Assembly (NCBI GenBank): GCA_913009475.1
Contig: CAJVYJ010000002.1
Span: forward strand, 1-29,119
DNA: 29,119 nucleotides
From: an uncultured Actinomycetes bacterium
GTDB taxonomy: Bacteria > Actinomycetota > Aquicultoria > CAJVYJ01
Direction: 5' to 3'
The notes under the pieces were generated by a model. That model saw nothing but the letters and a program-made list of their open reading frames with translations, searched no databases and was not told the origin of the DNA. The position numbers and the translations under genes are program-made. Shown in pieces: positions 21,581 through 29,087 of the stretch (its first letter is position 1; each line of letters begins with the position of its first letter).

Positions 21581-22551
21581 TCCTTTATCCACCCGGCTGC
21601 GTCTTTAGCGTGATAAGTTAAGATTATATCCGCTCCGGCGCGCTTAATACTGGTCAGTATCTCCATAGCGACATTTTTTTCATCTATCCAACCCTTAGCC
21701 GCGGCCGCCTTGACCATGGAATATTCGCCGCTGACATTGTAGGCGGCGAGTGGATAATCGACTTCACTGTGAACGGCGGCTATAATATCTAAATAAGAAA
21801 GCGCCGGTTTAACCATGATGATATCGGCGCCTTCCTCGATATCAAGGTTGACTTCACGCAATGCTTCCACGGCGTTGGCTGGGTCCATCTGGTAAGAGCG
21901 CCTATCACCGAAAGCCGGTGGCGATTCCGCCGCTTCCCGAAATGGCCCATAAAAATAGGAGGCGTATTTAGCTGAATAAGCCATTATCGGCGTATTAATG
22001 AAACTGTTTTCATCAAGGGCTGAGCGTATGGCTGCTACGCGCCCATCCATCATATCCGAAGGGGCGATAATATCAGCGCCGGCTTCCGCATGACTGACCG
22101 CTGTTTTTGCCAACAACTCCAAGGTCACATCATTTAAAATCTCTTCACCCCTAATGACGCCGCAATGGCCGTGACTCATGTATTCGCAGAGGCAAACGTC
22201 GGTAACTATCAGAAGTTCCGGTACCTCTCTTTTAATCGCTCTAATGGCCTGTTGAACAATACCGTTTTCAGCGTAAGCGCTACTGGCGACTTCATCTTTA
22301 GTTTCCGGTAAGCCAAAGAGTATAACAGCCGGTATGCCCAACTTAGCCACTTCCTCCGCTTCGGCGGCAATGTTGTCCACCGATAGTTGCCTGACGCCCG
22401 GCATGGCTAATACGTCGTTGGCGACATTATGGCCCCACATGGCAAAGAGGGGATAGATGAGGTCATTAACCGATAGTTCGGTCTCGCGGACCAAGCTCCT
22501 CATCTTTTCATTTTGCCGTAAGCGCCGCGGTCGATAAGTAGGATAAAACAT
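21562..22551 (-). CDS. hemB: Delta-aminolevulinic acid dehydratase (porphobilinogen synthase)
   Basis: HemB condenses two 5-aminolevulinate molecules into porphobilinogen. The 329-residue protein begins MFYPTYRPRRLR. The Cys cluster VCLCEYMSHGHCGV marks the zinc-using type. The Schiff-base Lys residues lie in YSAKYASYFYGPFREAA and IMVKPALSYLD, and YNVSGEYSM follows. ATG 22551 is chosen over 22575 because AAAGGAG sits just before it. The C-terminal end after WIKEE is KSRV and stop, encoded by the heptad array. The native end was probably replaced by the insertion, beyond the conserved core. It is the last biosynthetic gene of the heme operon. Confidence 0.97.
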   Translation of the reverse strand: MFYPTYRPRRLRQNEKMRSLVRETELSVNDLIYPLFAMWGHNVANDVLAMPGVRQLSVDNIAAEAEEVAKLGIPAVILFGLPETKDEVASSAYAENGIVQQAIRAIKREVPELLIVTDVCLCEYMSHGHCGVIRGEEILNDVTLELLAKTAVSHAEAGADIIAPSDMMDGRVAAIRSALDENSFINTPIMAYSAKYASYFYGPFREAAESPPAFGDRRSYQMDPANAVEALREVNLDIEEGADIIMVKPALSYLDIIAAVHSEVDYPLAAYNVSGEYSMVKAAAAKGWIDEKNVAMEILTSIKRAGADIILTYHAKDAAGWIKEEKSRV

Positions 22552-22575
22552 AAAGCTCCTTTCGAGTTCATACAA

Positions 22576-22897
22576 CCATTAATATTTCTGTTTTTAAATT
22601 ATCCAATAATGATTACGATAATGACTAATAATTCATAATTTTATATATTTATCTCATAACCGGTACTTTTTGTCATCCCCGCTCATCCTTAATACTGTCA
22701 CTTCCAACTCCGAGCGGGAATCTACGACCAGATGTGCCTTTTAATGCTTCACATGCTCTGGCTTCAATGCACCTCTTTACCTGGATTCCCAGTCAAGCTG
22801 AGAATGACAAACGTAGGAGAGCTGAGAATGACAAACTTAGGAGAGCTGAGAATGACAGACATAAACATTTATTATTAGACGGTCTCATTATAGCGCC
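22576..22897. repeat. Spacer before hemB with MITE-like element and 24-bp tandem repeat
   Basis: This 322-bp gap interrupts an otherwise compact operon. Bases 22697-22809 are a TGTCA...GAATGACA element of the family at 15387, sharing its interior (TTTTAAT, ACATGCTC, AATGCACCTCTTTACC). Its right end continues into 2.7 copies of a 24-bp direct repeat (GCTGAGAATGACAAAC then GTAGGAGA) at 22797-22860. No gene is supported. Confidence 0.75.
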
Positions 22898-23101
22898 TTA
22901 CTCACCAAACTGTTTTACCTCTTCAGCTAAGACCGCGTCCGCCTCATTATCTTCACGTTCTTTAACGCGAAGATTTACTAAACGGCGAAAGTCATACCAG
23001 GCTAAATAGAGTAATATCAATAGGCCGATGGGGAAGAGAACTGATTCGAATACTTGTAGCCAACGCATTATACCTAATAAAGGTGATAACTGACTTGCCA
23101 T
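22898..23101 (-). CDS. Small single-pass membrane protein in the heme operon
   Basis: I do not recognise a family. From ATG 23101 the 67-residue product has an amphipathic start (LSPLLGIMRWLQ), one transmembrane helix (about residues 18-34, LFPIGLLILLYLAWY), then a basic stretch (DFRRLVNLRVKERE) and an acidic tail. By the positive-inside rule the C-terminus is cytoplasmic. AAAGGAGG directly upstream is one of the best ribosome-binding sites in the window, so it is probably translated well. It starts 16 nt after the cobA-hemD stop. It may be a membrane partner of the pathway; nothing in its sequence shows catalysis. Confidence 0.75.
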   Translation of the reverse strand: MASQLSPLLGIMRWLQVFESVLFPIGLLILLYLAWYDFRRLVNLRVKEREDNEADAVLAEEVKQFGE

Positions 23102-23117
23102 ATTTCCTCCTTTTGTC

Positions 23118-24644
23118 TCAAGGTTCACGTACCGCTTGGATAATAGCCGCGACTAAACCGGCATTAGTAGACTTTTTAGCCACAACATCAACATCGATAT
23201 TCAAAGCAGACGCGGCTTTAGCGGCAATCGGGCCGATGGCTGCTATTTTAATACCTTTCAAATCTTGGTCGATTCGCAACTTTTGATTGAGCAAGGCTAT
23301 AAAGTTCCTTACGGTTGAAGGGCTGGTAAATGTTATCCAGTCTATTTGATTATTTTTTATTTTGTCGACGAGGGGAGCCGCTTCGGTGTCGGCGATAATT
23401 GTTTGATACGCCGGAGCGATAGTGACTTCAGCCCCCATTGCTCTAAGTTGCTCGGGTAGAATAGCTCGTCCTTCTTTAGCTCTAGGTAAGAGAATTCTTC
23501 GTCCGCTTAATTGAAGTCTAGTCAATTCTTTCAGCAAACCTTCAGCTAAATAATTTTTGGGAATTAAATCGACAATAAGATTAAAAGCTTTCAAACAGCG
23601 CGCCGTTGCCGGTCCGACCGCGGCTATCTTAACATTTTTTAGCTGTCGCGAATCTTTACCATGATACTTTAAGCGTTCCATAAAATATTTGACGCCATTA
23701 GCGCTGGTAAAAATTAGCCAATCGTAACTTTCCAATCTCTCAATAGAGTGGTCAAGTATAGTGTAGTCAGCCACGGGTACGGTTTGAATAGTAGGGAATT
23801 CGATAGATTCCGCTCCTTTGCTTTGCAGTAAGGATATTAATTCAGTTCCTTGACGACGGGGCCGGGTAACGACTATTCTCTGTCCGAAAAGTGGTTTTTT
23901 CTCGAACCAGGTTAGTTTTTCACGTAACTGAACTACCGGCCCGATGACCGTAATAGCTGGTGGGTGAAGATTAGCTTGATGGATTTTTTCAGCGATATTA
24001 GCAAGAGTGCCGACGATAGTCTTTTGTTTCGCCAATGTTCCCCAACGTATAACAGCCGCCGGGGTATCGTGCGGCCGGCCATGCTTAATTAAGTTGGCGG
24101 TAATGTTAGATAGATTTTTAACGCCCATGAAAAAAACTAAAGTACCGACACCACGAGCCAGCTTGTCCCAATCCAAATCACTGCGGTCCTTGTCGGCTTG
24201 TTCATGCCCGGTTATAAAGGCGACGTCACTGGCAAGGCCTCTATGGGTCATTGGGATGCCCGCATAAGCCGGAACCGCGGTAGCGGCGGAGACGCCTGGT
24301 ATAACTTCAAAAGCGATGCCGGCGTCAAACAGAGCTTCTGCCTCTTCACCGCCACGGCCGAAGATAAAAGGGTCACCACCTTTTAGCCTGGCCACCACTT
24401 TTCTCTCCCTGCCTTTATCTATTAGTATTTGATTGATTTCTGATTGTGTCAATTGGTTGGGGTCATGTTTTTTACCGACAAAAATAAGTTCGCAATCATC
24501 CCGAGCTTCCTTAAGGAGACTCGGATTTGCCAGATAATCGTGGAGAATGACGTCTGCCTGTTGTAGGTATCTTAACCCTTTTACGGTAATTAAGCCTGGA
24601 TCACCCGGGCCGGCGCCTATTAAATAAACTTTTCCTTCAGCCAT
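23118..24644 (-). CDS. cobA-hemD: Uroporphyrinogen-III C-methyltransferase / uroporphyrinogen-III synthase fusion
   Basis: Two enzymes in one 508-residue chain. Residues 1-245 are the SAM-dependent SUMT: VYLIGAGPGDPGLITVKG, then KGGDPFIFGRGGEEAEAL, SAATAVPAYAGIPMTHRG and VFFMGVKNL. It makes precorrin-2 for siroheme and cobalamin. Residues from about 255 are HemD (GQRIVVTRPRRQGTELISLL, DWLIFTSANGVKYF, AAVGPATARCLK, TFTSPSTVRNF), which cyclises hydroxymethylbilane to uroporphyrinogen III. The fusion is common in Clostridia and some Actinomycetota. ATG 24644 lies 7 nt after hemC. The protein sits at the heme/siroheme branch point, making the branch substrate and using it. Confidence 0.96.
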   Translation of the reverse strand: MAEGKVYLIGAGPGDPGLITVKGLRYLQQADVILHDYLANPSLLKEARDDCELIFVGKKHDPNQLTQSEINQILIDKGRERKVVARLKGGDPFIFGRGGEEAEALFDAGIAFEVIPGVSAATAVPAYAGIPMTHRGLASDVAFITGHEQADKDRSDLDWDKLARGVGTLVFFMGVKNLSNITANLIKHGRPHDTPAAVIRWGTLAKQKTIVGTLANIAEKIHQANLHPPAITVIGPVVQLREKLTWFEKKPLFGQRIVVTRPRRQGTELISLLQSKGAESIEFPTIQTVPVADYTILDHSIERLESYDWLIFTSANGVKYFMERLKYHGKDSRQLKNVKIAAVGPATARCLKAFNLIVDLIPKNYLAEGLLKELTRLQLSGRRILLPRAKEGRAILPEQLRAMGAEVTIAPAYQTIIADTEAAPLVDKIKNNQIDWITFTSPSTVRNFIALLNQKLRIDQDLKGIKIAAIGPIAAKAASALNIDVDVVAKKSTNAGLVAAIIQAVREP

Positions 24645-24651
24645 TTTATCG

Positions 24652-25587
24652 CTACAATAAAGATTCTGCTTGAGCTCTAATGTCAGCCAGAACCTCGTCA
24701 GCTCCAGCTTCCAATAATCTTTCAGCTAATTCAATACCAATATTTTCAGCTTCATCGATGGGGCCGCTATATTGGTCACGAAAGTATTTAACACCGTCAA
24801 GGTCAGCAACTACTCCTTGGAGAGAAAGGCGGTCGTTCTCGATAGTCCCTAAGGCGCCAATGGGAACCTGACATCCGCCTTGAAGTAATTTCATCAGCGC
24901 TCTCTCGGCGGTAACGGCTGAGAACGTGTCGCTATGATTTAAGTTTTTTAGCATACGTCTGACCTCTTTATCATCCAAACGAGTTTCAACGCCGATTGCG
25001 CCTTGGCCGACGGCGGAAAGGCTGAGCTCAGATGAGATTCGTTCGGTTATCAAGTCACCATAGCCCATACGGTCAAGGCCAGCCGCCGCCAAGATGATAG
25101 CCTCAAATCGGCCTTCATCCATCTTGCGTAGGCGGGTCTCCAGATTCCCGCGGACATCAACTAATTTGAAATCAGGACGCAGATGTAAAAGTTGAGCTTG
25201 CCGCCGCAGGCTTGACGTACCTACGGTAGTGTTTGGCGGCAGTTCCATCAGTGGCAGTTTTTTCGTCGATATCAAAACATCTCTAGGGTCGACACGCTTG
25301 GGCATAGCTACAATACCTAAGCCGTCCGGTAATTCGGTCGGGACGTCTTTCATGCTATGCACGGCGAGGTCGACCTCGCCGTTTGCAAGCGCAACTTCGA
25401 TTTCCTTAACAAAAAGACCTTTGCCGCCGACCTTGGCCAAAGGTACATCAAGAATTTTGTCCCCGTGTGTTTTAATAATTCTTAACTCTGTTTCAATCGT
25501 ATAATTTTCTCTTAAAAGTTTGGCGACATAATTTGCTTGCCATAGAGCCAGTTTACTGCCACGAGTTCCGATTATTATTTTTTTCAT
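24652..25587 (-). CDS. hemC: Hydroxymethylbilane synthase (porphobilinogen deaminase)
   Basis: HemC polymerises four porphobilinogens into hydroxymethylbilane. The 311 residues contain the N-terminal GTRGSKLALWQANYV, HSMKDVPTELPDGL, GTSSLRRQAQLLHLRPD, DVRGNLETRL and GQGAIGVETR. Cys239 in LQGGCQVPIGA carries the dipyrromethane cofactor. ATG 25587 starts 8 nt after the hemA stop and the stop is 7 nt before cobA-hemD, indicating one tightly packed operon. Confidence 0.97.
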   Translation of the reverse strand: MKKIIIGTRGSKLALWQANYVAKLLRENYTIETELRIIKTHGDKILDVPLAKVGGKGLFVKEIEVALANGEVDLAVHSMKDVPTELPDGLGIVAMPKRVDPRDVLISTKKLPLMELPPNTTVGTSSLRRQAQLLHLRPDFKLVDVRGNLETRLRKMDEGRFEAIILAAAGLDRMGYGDLITERISSELSLSAVGQGAIGVETRLDDKEVRRMLKNLNHSDTFSAVTAERALMKLLQGGCQVPIGALGTIENDRLSLQGVVADLDGVKYFRDQYSGPIDEAENIGIELAERLLEAGADEVLADIRAQAESLL

Positions 25588-25595
25588 CGAAATAT

Positions 25596-26942
25596 TTATC
25601 CCGCCTCAACATGTTTATGGTTTTTTATTTTGATTTTGGAAGTAGTTTCGGATTTTCTTTTAACATCTTTTTCCGTGGATTCGTTTAAACAAAATAAATG
25701 TCGCATGGATTCGGTATAAAGGTAACCGTCTTTTGTTTTTGCCGATTCTTTCATGCGAATAGTGGGGTTATGAAGCAATTTATTAATTATGGCGCTCGTG
25801 AGGGCGTTGACCGCGTTCATTTCATCATCTGACAAGTCGGCTAATTTATTGGCCGCTTTGGCCAATTCCGCCTGACGGATTCTTTCCGCTGATTGCCTGA
25901 GTTTTGAGATTGTCGGTACGGCTTCAAGCGAGCTTATCCAAGTGAGAAATTCCCTGACCTCAGTCGTAATTATTTTCTCCGCTTCCTTAGCTTCACGGGA
26001 ACGCTCAGCCAGATTAGCGTCGACAACCGACTGCAGGTCATCAATATCATATAAATAGACATTATCCAAATTATTAACGTTTGGGTCGATATCTCTGGGG
26101 ACGGCAATGTCGATTAAAAAGATGGAGCGGCCGCGCCTTGTATGTATTACAGGTTGCATTTTTTCTTTATCCAAAATATAGTCCGACGAACCGGTTGAGC
26201 TGATAACAATATCAGCTTTGACCATTTCATGAAAGAGTAAATCAAACGGGACCGGTTTCCCTTGGAACGTCTTGGCCAGCTCGACAGCGTTATCATAACT
26301 TCTATTGGCGATTAGAACATCACGCACACCATTAGCCAAGAGATGTTTAGCGGTAAGTTCACTCATTTTACCGGCGCCGATTATCATAACTGTTTTTCCG
26401 GTCAAATCTTCAAAAACCTTTTTAGCCAGCTGAACGGCTGCGTAACTTATCGAAACTGCGTTTTCACCGATATCGGTCTCTGTCCGCACCCGTTTGCCTA
26501 CCGCGAACGCCTGGCGAAATAATCTGTTAAAGATAATATTAGTGGCGTCATTATCGAAAGCCTGGGCATAAGCCTCTTTAACTTGCCCTAATATCTGAGC
26601 TTCACCGATTATCATAGAGTCCAGGCTGGATATAACGCGGAACAGATGATGAATGGCACTGACTGAATCATAAAAATATAAATGTTCTCGCAGGTTACAA
26701 TCGATATTTTTGCGGCAATTCTCAAAAAAATGGATAATATTATCTTTACCGGCCTCGATGTCGTTAGCTACCGCGTAGATTTCCGTACGATTACAGGTCG
26801 ACAGGATAATAGCTTCATTTATATGTTCATATGATAGAAGATTATTTAAGGCCCCGCCGATATCGGCGGCAGGGAAATTAAGGGCTTCCCGGACCTCAAC
26901 TGGAGCTGTTTTATGGCTTAAACCTGAAGCGATAATGTGCAT
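25596..26942 (-). CDS. hemA: Glutamyl-tRNA reductase
   Basis: HemA reduces glutamyl-tRNA to glutamate-1-semialdehyde with NADPH, the first committed and usually rate-limiting step. The 448 residues include SHKTAPVEVREAL, the nucleophile Cys50 in STCNRTEIYA, ISSLDSMIIGEAQILGQVKEAY, the Rossmann segment MIIGAGKMSELTAKHL, and IDIAVPRDIDP. The C-terminal dimerisation helices follow, with a Lys-rich tail (EKDVKRKSETTSKIKIKNHK). ATG 26942 is preceded by GGAGAGG. A separate promoter and a hairpin with T run lie in the gap upstream, so it may be controlled apart from the genes before it. Confidence 0.97.
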   Translation of the reverse strand: MHIIASGLSHKTAPVEVREALNFPAADIGGALNNLLSYEHINEAIILSTCNRTEIYAVANDIEAGKDNIIHFFENCRKNIDCNLREHLYFYDSVSAIHHLFRVISSLDSMIIGEAQILGQVKEAYAQAFDNDATNIIFNRLFRQAFAVGKRVRTETDIGENAVSISYAAVQLAKKVFEDLTGKTVMIIGAGKMSELTAKHLLANGVRDVLIANRSYDNAVELAKTFQGKPVPFDLLFHEMVKADIVISSTGSSDYILDKEKMQPVIHTRRGRSIFLIDIAVPRDIDPNVNNLDNVYLYDIDDLQSVVDANLAERSREAKEAEKIITTEVREFLTWISSLEAVPTISKLRQSAERIRQAELAKAANKLADLSDDEMNAVNALTSAIINKLLHNPTIRMKESAKTKDGYLYTESMRHLFCLNESTEKDVKRKSETTSKIKIKNHKHVEAG

Positions 26943-26994
26943 ATGGTAAAAGAGCCTCTCCTAGGTATCTCTGTCCAGTTCCGGCGATTAAGGT

Positions 26995-27045
26995 AAAAAA
27001 TATCCCTGTCACGCCCATTGGCCTATGCGGTAAAAGCAGGGTATA
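26995..27045 (-). terminator. Terminator-like hairpin in the hemA leader
   Basis: On the - strand CCCTG (27037-27041) and CAGGG (27004-27008) pair around a 28-nt interior, extended by a few flanking A/T pairs, and the right arm runs into ATATTTTTT (26995-27003). It lies between the predicted promoter and hemA, so it could act as an attenuator. The stem is short, and no riboswitch or T-box consensus is visible. Confidence 0.35.
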
Positions 27046-27088
27046 TAGATTATCTATCACACGATTCCGCTCTGCCTGAACTTTAAAA

Positions 27089-27117
27089 ATAATATCAAAT
27101 CAGCCGCTGAATTGCAA
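27089..27117 (-). promoter_or_regulatory. Promoter for hemA
   Basis: On the - strand TTGCAA (27112-27117), a 17-nt spacer, then TATTAT (27089-27094). The -10 differs from consensus at one base. It overlaps the end of the precorrin-2 dehydrogenase gene (stop at 27119) and gives a leader of about 140 nt before hemA. Confidence 0.55.
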
Positions 27118-27118
27118 A

Positions 27119-27781
27119 TCACTGCTCGGAAAATCTGGAAATTAATTTATCAACGTCTATTTTATTATTAACCATTTCCGGGTTATTTCTACTAAGTTTT
27201 CTAACTTTTTCCAAGATATTAGAGTTAAACAGCCTATCGTAAGCTTGCTTACGTTTTCTCTTGTCCGGCTCCTTTTGCATGATTTTACGTCGGTACTCAC
27301 TGACGAGATTAAGCCAGGGCGCGTATTCCGGCCCATACTCTTCCTCTAAGCGTCGGCGTATACGTTTGGCTAAAGCCGGGCTTTTGCCATTGGTTGACAC
27401 TGCTATTTGTAGGTCACCGCGATTAACTACCGCCGGCATAAAAAAAGAGCATAACTCCGGTTTGTCAACAACGTTGATTAAGATATTATTTGTCTCAGCT
27501 TCTCTGAAAATCGCCTTATTCGCATTAGCGTCATCAGTAGCAGCGACGGCCAAAAAATAACCGTTTAAATCACCGGGTTTATAATGGCGTTCAACATATC
27601 CGATTTTTTCAGACTGGACCAAGAGTCTTAAACCCTTAGTAAGGTCGGGGCTGATGACGGTAATAGTCGGAGCTGCTGTCAATAGGGTATTGATCTTGCG
27701 TTCAGCTACCGATCCGCCTCCTATTACCAGGCAATGTTTGTCGTTTAAATTCAGTGTTATCGGAAATCCTTTAAAGCTCAT
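27119..27781 (-). CDS. Precorrin-2 dehydrogenase / sirohydrochlorin ferrochelatase-type protein (Met8/CysG N-terminal family)
   Basis: It oxidises precorrin-2 to sirohydrochlorin with NAD and, in Met8-type enzymes, can insert iron to give siroheme. The 220 residues begin FPITLNLNDKHCLVIGGGSVAERK, an NAD-binding Rossmann fold. Then come AVAATDDANANKAIF, NVVDKPELCSFFMPAVVNRGDLQIAVSTNGKSPALAK and the helical C-terminus RIRRRLEEEYGPEYAPWL. It has no methyltransferase domain; that activity is in the CobA-HemD fusion. Together they supply sirohydrochlorin/siroheme, the probable cofactor of the small reductase at 19970. The symbol could be sirC, met8 or cysG-N by convention. Confidence 0.93.
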   Translation of the reverse strand: MSFKGFPITLNLNDKHCLVIGGGSVAERKINTLLTAAPTITVISPDLTKGLRLLVQSEKIGYVERHYKPGDLNGYFLAVAATDDANANKAIFREAETNNILINVVDKPELCSFFMPAVVNRGDLQIAVSTNGKSPALAKRIRRRLEEEYGPEYAPWLNLVSEYRRKIMQKEPDKRKRKQAYDRLFNSNILEKVRKLSRNNPEMVNNKIDVDKLISRFSEQ

Positions 27782-28184
27782 TTATGCTCTACCTTTATCC
27801 TCTTCTATTCCCAATCTCCCCGCCTCCTCTTTAGCAAAGAGGGATGAGGGGGATTTTGTAAATTGTTGCCCGTGTGTTTTTTCATGCTTCCGCCATACCC
27901 CGTCACCCATACTCCCGTAATAATAATGTAGCCGCAAAGCTTGCTTTGCTTAATTATTAATAGAGCCGGCCCTGATGCTGCAATTATTCAGTTTTCCCGG
28001 TCCAGGTTTTCTTTTAATGGAGCGGCATTATTAGATAGCCTCATTTTTTATCGATCCCTATCTTTCTCCAGCGCCCAAACCCGTACGCCGTTTATTAATT
28101 GTCAAGATTGAAGATCTGACCCCTTTTTTTGAGTTATACCTGGTAACGCGTTTGCCAATTGTCAAGATTGAAGATCTGACCCCA
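27782..28184. repeat. Spacer between ccsA and the precorrin-2 dehydrogenase gene, mostly repeats
   Basis: About 400 bp with no gene. From left to right: a CTCCCCGCC/TTTAGCAAAGAGGG element at 27812-27860 like those at 15045-15127, a GCCGCAAAGCTTGCTTTGC hairpin at 27933, then the paired 60-bp-period repeat at 28097-28183, which ends 1 nt before the ccsA stop codon. It breaks the heme operon into a separate ccsA unit and the rest, unless read-through occurs. Confidence 0.65.
28097..28183 (-). repeat. Paired 27-bp repeat, 60-bp period (locus B, inverted)
   Basis: Two copies at 28097-28123 and 28157-28183 are reverse complements of those at 20639 and 20699, again 60 bp apart. Read on the - strand, the pair starts just after the ccsA stop. 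Its 33-nt spacer has the same plan as locus A: starts GCAA, CAGG in the middle, ends in A7. Confidence 0.85.
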
Positions 28185-29012
28185 TTATGCGAACCGGCTT
28201 AAATATGGTCCGATAAAAGCTATTAGTAATATTATGGCAAAGCCGATTAACGCTAAATAAGCGATTTTACTGCCGCGCCATTGCCAGGAATATCTGGCGG
28301 TTACATAGAAAGAATAAATTATCCAAGCTATAAGAGAGGTAATAACTACTGGGTCAAGATACCAATAAGTATATTTTTTCATTGCTTGAATTATGCCGGT
28401 AATGATGGTCATAGTCATAAAAACCAGCCCGAAAGCGACAGCCTTGTTCGATAGTTCATCCAACACTTCCAATGAGGGCAGGCGGCGAAAAAATAGATTA
28501 ACCTTATGTTTTTTAAGCTGGCGTTTTTGCACCATATATAAGACAGCCAAGCCCGCGGCCAGACTGAAGCCGGCATAAGCGAGTGAGACAACCGTAACGT
28601 GCATTACTATCAGAGAATTTTTAACTATATTACTTAAGCGCGCCGGAGACTCATATTTATACCAGGCAATTCCTAAAAAGGTTAAGACTAAGGGCATAGC
28701 CCAGGCGCCAAGGACTTTGATCTTGGTTGAACGTTCAGTTATCAGGTAGACGGCTACAATGGCGAAAGCAAACATGAAGTAAGATTCAAAAGCGCCCTGC
28801 AAAGGAATGCGTCCCGTCGATTGCCAGCGGGCAATGAGCGATATAGTTTGGAAAAGAAGACCGGCGGCGGTAGCCAAGGTAGCCAATGTTCCCATAGCTG
28901 CTTTTTTACTGACAAAATGGTAACCGTAAAGGACAAAGGCTCCCGAATACATCAGAAACGCCAGCCAAAAGAATATAATAACTATTTTTTCATTCATATA
29001 TGCCCAAACCAT
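28185..29012 (-). CDS. CcsA/HemX-type membrane protein (cytochrome c assembly family)
   Basis: A 275-residue polytopic protein with about eight hydrophobic segments. It belongs to the CcsA/CcmC/HemX family: MHVTVVSLAYAGFSLAAGLAVLYMV carries the conserved His, and WYLDPVVITSLIAWIIYSFYVTAR followed by WQWRGSKIAYLALIGFA is the family C-terminal part. The heme-handling WGxxWxWD motif is reduced to YWYLDP. Together with the gene position before hemA, this points to the HemX branch, which in Bacillus influences HemA levels and does not assemble cytochrome c. No ccsB/resB is present. ATG 29012 or ATG 28997 may be the start; neither has a good ribosome-binding site. Confidence 0.87.
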   Translation of the reverse strand: MVWAYMNEKIVIIFFWLAFLMYSGAFVLYGYHFVSKKAAMGTLATLATAAGLLFQTISLIARWQSTGRIPLQGAFESYFMFAFAIVAVYLITERSTKIKVLGAWAMPLVLTFLGIAWYKYESPARLSNIVKNSLIVMHVTVVSLAYAGFSLAAGLAVLYMVQKRQLKKHKVNLFFRRLPSLEVLDELSNKAVAFGLVFMTMTIITGIIQAMKKYTYWYLDPVVITSLIAWIIYSFYVTARYSWQWRGSKIAYLALIGFAIILLIAFIGPYLSRFA

Positions 29013-29057
29013 ACTTCAAATCGAGATAAACTTTTTTTACTTAATTTATGCCTCTAA

Positions 29058-29086
29058 AATATAACATAATTACGTTTATCTTTCAT
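29058..29086 (-). promoter_or_regulatory. Promoter of ccsA/hemX
   Basis: On the - strand ATGAAA (29081-29086), 17 nt, then TATATT (29058-29063) with TGT before it, giving an extended -10 like that of rimP. It ends one base before the adapter, so the upstream side is lost. Confidence 0.5.
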
Positions 29087-29087
29087 T

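Noticed and set aside
22734..23009. 91-codon + strand frame with repeated AENDKRRR
   Set aside because: It is the 24-bp tandem repeat translated, then antisense to the small membrane protein gene.
26943..27118. Cobalamin riboswitch or T-box upstream of hemA
   Set aside because: I see neither the B12-box core nor the T-box sequence; only a promoter and a plain hairpin are supported.
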